A stretch of 64,000 nucleotides of DNA from an uncultured bacterium (GTDB lineage Bacteria; Bacillota; Clostridia; Lachnospirales; Lachnospiraceae): contig CANCXX010000022.1 in assembly GCA_947381965.1 (NCBI GenBank), forward strand, positions 1-64,000, read 5' to 3'. Shown here one piece after another: positions 62,801-64,000 of the stretch (position 1 is its first letter; each line of letters starts with the position of its first letter). The translations under genes and the position numbers were made by a program. The notes beneath the pieces are model-generated. The model saw only the letters and a program-made list of their open reading frames with translations, was not told the origin of the DNA and ran no database searches.

Positions 62801-63371
62801 AAGACAGCATGGGCATATGCAGGCGGTAGGATATGATATGTACTGCAAAATGCTGGGGGAGGCGGTGAAAAGCCTAAAGGGAATCCCTATGGTGGAGGAT
62901 TTTAATACTTCGGTGGATTTGGATGTGGACGCCTTTATTCCTCCGGCCTATATTGTCAATGAGGTACAGAAGTTGGATATTTACAAGAGAATTGCTGGAA
63001 TTGAAAATCAGGCAGAATGCGATGACATGAAGGAGGAACTTTTGGACCGGTTTGGGCAGATACCTGTGGCGGTGGAAAATCTGTTTCGTATTTCTATGAT
63101 ACGGGTCAGCGCCCATATGCTTTATATTACAGAAGTAAAGGGAAGAAACGGTGAAATTAAGTTTACTTTGAAACCGGATGCGGACATTGCGGCAGAGAGA
63201 ATCCCGTTATTGCTTAAGATATATGATAAACTTTCTTATAACCATAAGGGACTTTTCTTTTTGTTCCGCTATAAAAAATGCGGTATGGTGGAACGGGATG
63301 CGCAAATGCTTCTTAGTTTTACGGAGCAGCTGCTCTTTTCCATGCAAAAGGAGCTTATAAGAGAGCCTTAG
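59841..63371 (+). CDS. mfd: Transcription-repair coupling factor
   Basis: A 1176-residue ATPase that removes stalled RNA polymerase and recruits UvrA. Domains in order: the UvrB-like N-terminal region (1-about 400), the RNA polymerase-interaction domain (GDYVVHENHGLGVYKGIE near 507), helicase motor with CGDVGYGKTEIAIRAAF and the DEEQRFG box, TATPIPRTLHMS, the RGRVGRSNRTAYAF motif, and the C-terminal TRCF domain. ATG 59841 is used with GAGGGTGG before it. Full length. Confidence 0.96.
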   Translation: MRVLTAPLEELGEFEEIKRMLKEDGSCIALTGCMESQKLHMINGLGGGFKNRLIVTFSDLRVKELLEDYRFYDKNAAVYPARDLIFYQADIHGNQLVTERIKCLRRMLEGKPVTVITTFSSLMAPQIPFFIWKEYLLKIDGKGQIDPKKLSKQLVEMGYEKNYQVEAPGQFSIRGGIIDIFDLTEENPYRIELWGDEVDSIRSFDVLSQRSIERLSGITVYPAVEMLLSGRELEAGMGRIEKEGKSFSKKFREDMHTEEAHRIETQIKELKEQVFEFRNLVNLDAYIHYFYEDTVSFLELFDLKQTCIFVDEPARVMEHAKAVELEFRESMLHRLEKGYLLPGQMKLLYSVEEVAAKMGKGRIATLAALELKNSLFKADKKVDVPVKSISSYNNSFEALVQDLKRYKKNGYRVLLLSGSRTRATRLAEDLREQDLLAFYTEDPDRELQPGEIMTFYGRVLKGFEYPLLKFAVISESDIFGSDKKKRKKKKTYEGQKINDFNELKIGDYVVHENHGLGVYKGIEKVEVEKVVKDYIKIEYRDGGNLYVLATGLDVIQKYASADAKRPKLNKLGTQEWNRTKSKVREAAGEVAKDLVELYAVRQQKNGFQYGKDTVWQREFEEMFPFEETEDQLSAIAATKEDMESTRIMDRLICGDVGYGKTEIAIRAAFKAVQEGKQVVYLVPTTILAQQHYNTFVQRMKEYPVRIDLLSRFRTSKEQKKTVEDLKKGLVDIVIGTHRVLSADVVYKDLGLLVIDEEQRFGVTHKEKIKKMKENVDVLTLTATPIPRTLHMSLIGIRDMSVLEEAPGDRMPIQTYVLEYNEEMIREAIVRELSRDGQVYYVYNRVNNIADIAATIQGLVPEAVVSFAHGQMQERELERIMYDFINGEIDVLVSTTIIETGLDISNVNTMIIHDADNMGLSQLYQLRGRVGRSNRTAYAFLMYKRDKMLKEVAEKRLAAIREFTDLGSGFKIAMRDLEIRGAGNLLGARQHGHMQAVGYDMYCKMLGEAVKSLKGIPMVEDFNTSVDLDVDAFIPPAYIVNEVQKLDIYKRIAGIENQAECDDMKEELLDRFGQIPVAVENLFRISMIRVSAHMLYITEVKGRNGEIKFTLKPDADIAAERIPLLLKIYDKLSYNHKGLFFLFRYKKCGMVERDAQMLLSFTEQLLFSMQKELIREP

Positions 63372-63407
63372 AAAAAGGAAGCGGAACAAATCTCCGCTTC
63401 CTTTTTT
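63372..63407. terminator. Bidirectional terminator between mfd and the kinase
   Basis: GGAAGCGGA (63377-63385), 7-base loop, TCCGCTTCC (63393-63401), with AAAAA before and TTTTTT after. It works for both converging genes. Confidence 0.9.
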
Positions 63408-63413
63408 AGGTTT

Positions 63414-64000
63414 TTAGTTATTAGGGATGGAAACATACTTTTCGACAATGGCAGCCATTTCTTTCCATTTGGCTTCCATATCTGCCACCAGCTTAAACTG
63501 AGTTCTTGCGCGGTCTAAGTTATGTCCTTCCCGATGAATTTTAAAGTAAACATCTCCCTCAAGGAAGTCTGCCAGAAAACGGATGCCGCATTCGTAAGTC
63601 ATTAATTTTGCGCCCATTGGCAGCATTTCGATTTCCTTATCGGTAAGACTTCCTCCGCAGCCTTCAATAAATCCTTTGGTAAAGGCTTCAAACAAAGATA
63701 AATCAAGGGATATTTTGCTTAAGTCCTTTTCATCCTCTGCCCCGGTGCTTGCCCCAAAACGGATGGAATCCCCATAATCATAGAGGGAAAGTCCGGGCAT
63801 CACAGTGTCCAGGTCAATGACGCAGAGCGCCTTTTTGGTATCGGCGTCAAATAAAATATTGTTCAGCTTGGTGTCATTATGGGTAACGCGAAGAGGCAGT
63901 TCCCCCTTTTCCAATAATTCGGTGAGAGCAGAAGCTTCCCCTTCCCTGGAAAGGGCAAAGGCAATTTCCTTTTCTGCCAGTTTTGCTCTGCCCATTACAT
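63414..64000 (-). CDS. Phosphotransferase, APH/N-acetylhexosamine kinase-like (5' truncated by window)
   Basis: The last 195 residues or so of a protein-kinase-like small-molecule kinase. RVTHNDTKLNNILFD is the catalytic H-x-D-x-x-x-x-N loop and VIDLDTVMPGLSLYDYGDSIRFG the metal-binding DLD motif. The pattern and the LSLYDYGDSIRFGAS block are those of NahK/LnpB-type N-acetylhexosamine 1-kinases, which act with lacto-N-biose phosphorylase in gut bacteria. The frame remains open to the window edge, so the true start lies outside. Confidence 0.82.
   Translation of the reverse strand, partial: VMGRAKLAEKEIAFALSREGEASALTELLEKGELPLRVTHNDTKLNNILFDADTKKALCVIDLDTVMPGLSLYDYGDSIRFGASTGAEDEKDLSKISLDLSLFEAFTKGFIEGCGGSLTDKEIEMLPMGAKLMTYECGIRFLADFLEGDVYFKIHREGHNLDRARTQFKLVADMEAKWKEMAAIVEKYVSIPNN

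Overview
The window reads as a chromosome segment of an anaerobic, spore-forming Clostridia, most likely Lachnospiraceae. The evidence is a GlgC/GlgD pair followed by spoVG, pth and mfd, a murC-dnaD-dnaC-prs block, spoIID beside a SpoIIQ-like gene, GHKL/LytTR signalling, and AGGAGG-type ribosome sites with sigma-A promoters. Taxonomy is inferred from gene content only.

Left accessory part (1-8.9 kb): the C-terminal part of a tyrosine recombinase, a MobC-like small protein, an overlapping pair made of a HEXXH metallopeptidase and an unknown protein, a DUF4062 gene split by a frameshift, an Rpn-family nuclease/transposase, about 1.1 kb of purine/pyrimidine hairpins, a decayed type III toxin-antitoxin locus (promoter, leader and attenuator intact, ToxN/AbiQ toxin broken), a 217-bp MITE, and a GmrSD-like DUF262/DUF1524 restriction gene. 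This looks like a partly decayed island of mobility and defence genes.

Middle (9-23 kb): alcohol dehydrogenase with a divergent AraC regulator, a GNAT, a methyltransferase, a HAD phosphatase and a secreted transglutaminase. Next comes a RiPP-like cluster: a radical SAM/SPASM/TPR enzyme, a repetitive protein with a chagasin-like N-terminus and four C-x3-D repeats, a divergent LytTR/GHKL two-component system, and a papain-fold (YiiX-like) hydrolase. After that lies a bacterial Ro60 (Rsr) gene preceded by a YrlA-type Y RNA whose tRNA-like module has its T arm before its D arm. Two MITE-type elements surround the Y RNA.

Right, mostly housekeeping (23-64 kb): aconitase-family hydratase, DUF368 lipid-carrier flippase, a frameshifted Rpn gene, a calcium-binding-repeat protein, spoIID and SpoIIQ-like genes, amidohydrolase, ddl-murF, a four-gene sugar-type ABC importer, a lipoprotein, DUF2971, plsC, a glycosyltransferase with a large membrane protein, a BmrCD-like heterodimeric ABC exporter, prs, dnaC, dnaD with a DnaA-box cluster upstream, murC, glgC-glgD, spoVG, pth, a second copy of the 217-bp MITE with its own 9-bp target duplication, mfd, and a partial sugar kinase.

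The strongest leads are the Y RNA/Rsr module, the C-x3-D repeat peptide cluster, the decayed type III toxin-antitoxin locus, the MITE families with exact target duplications, and the DnaA-box cluster.
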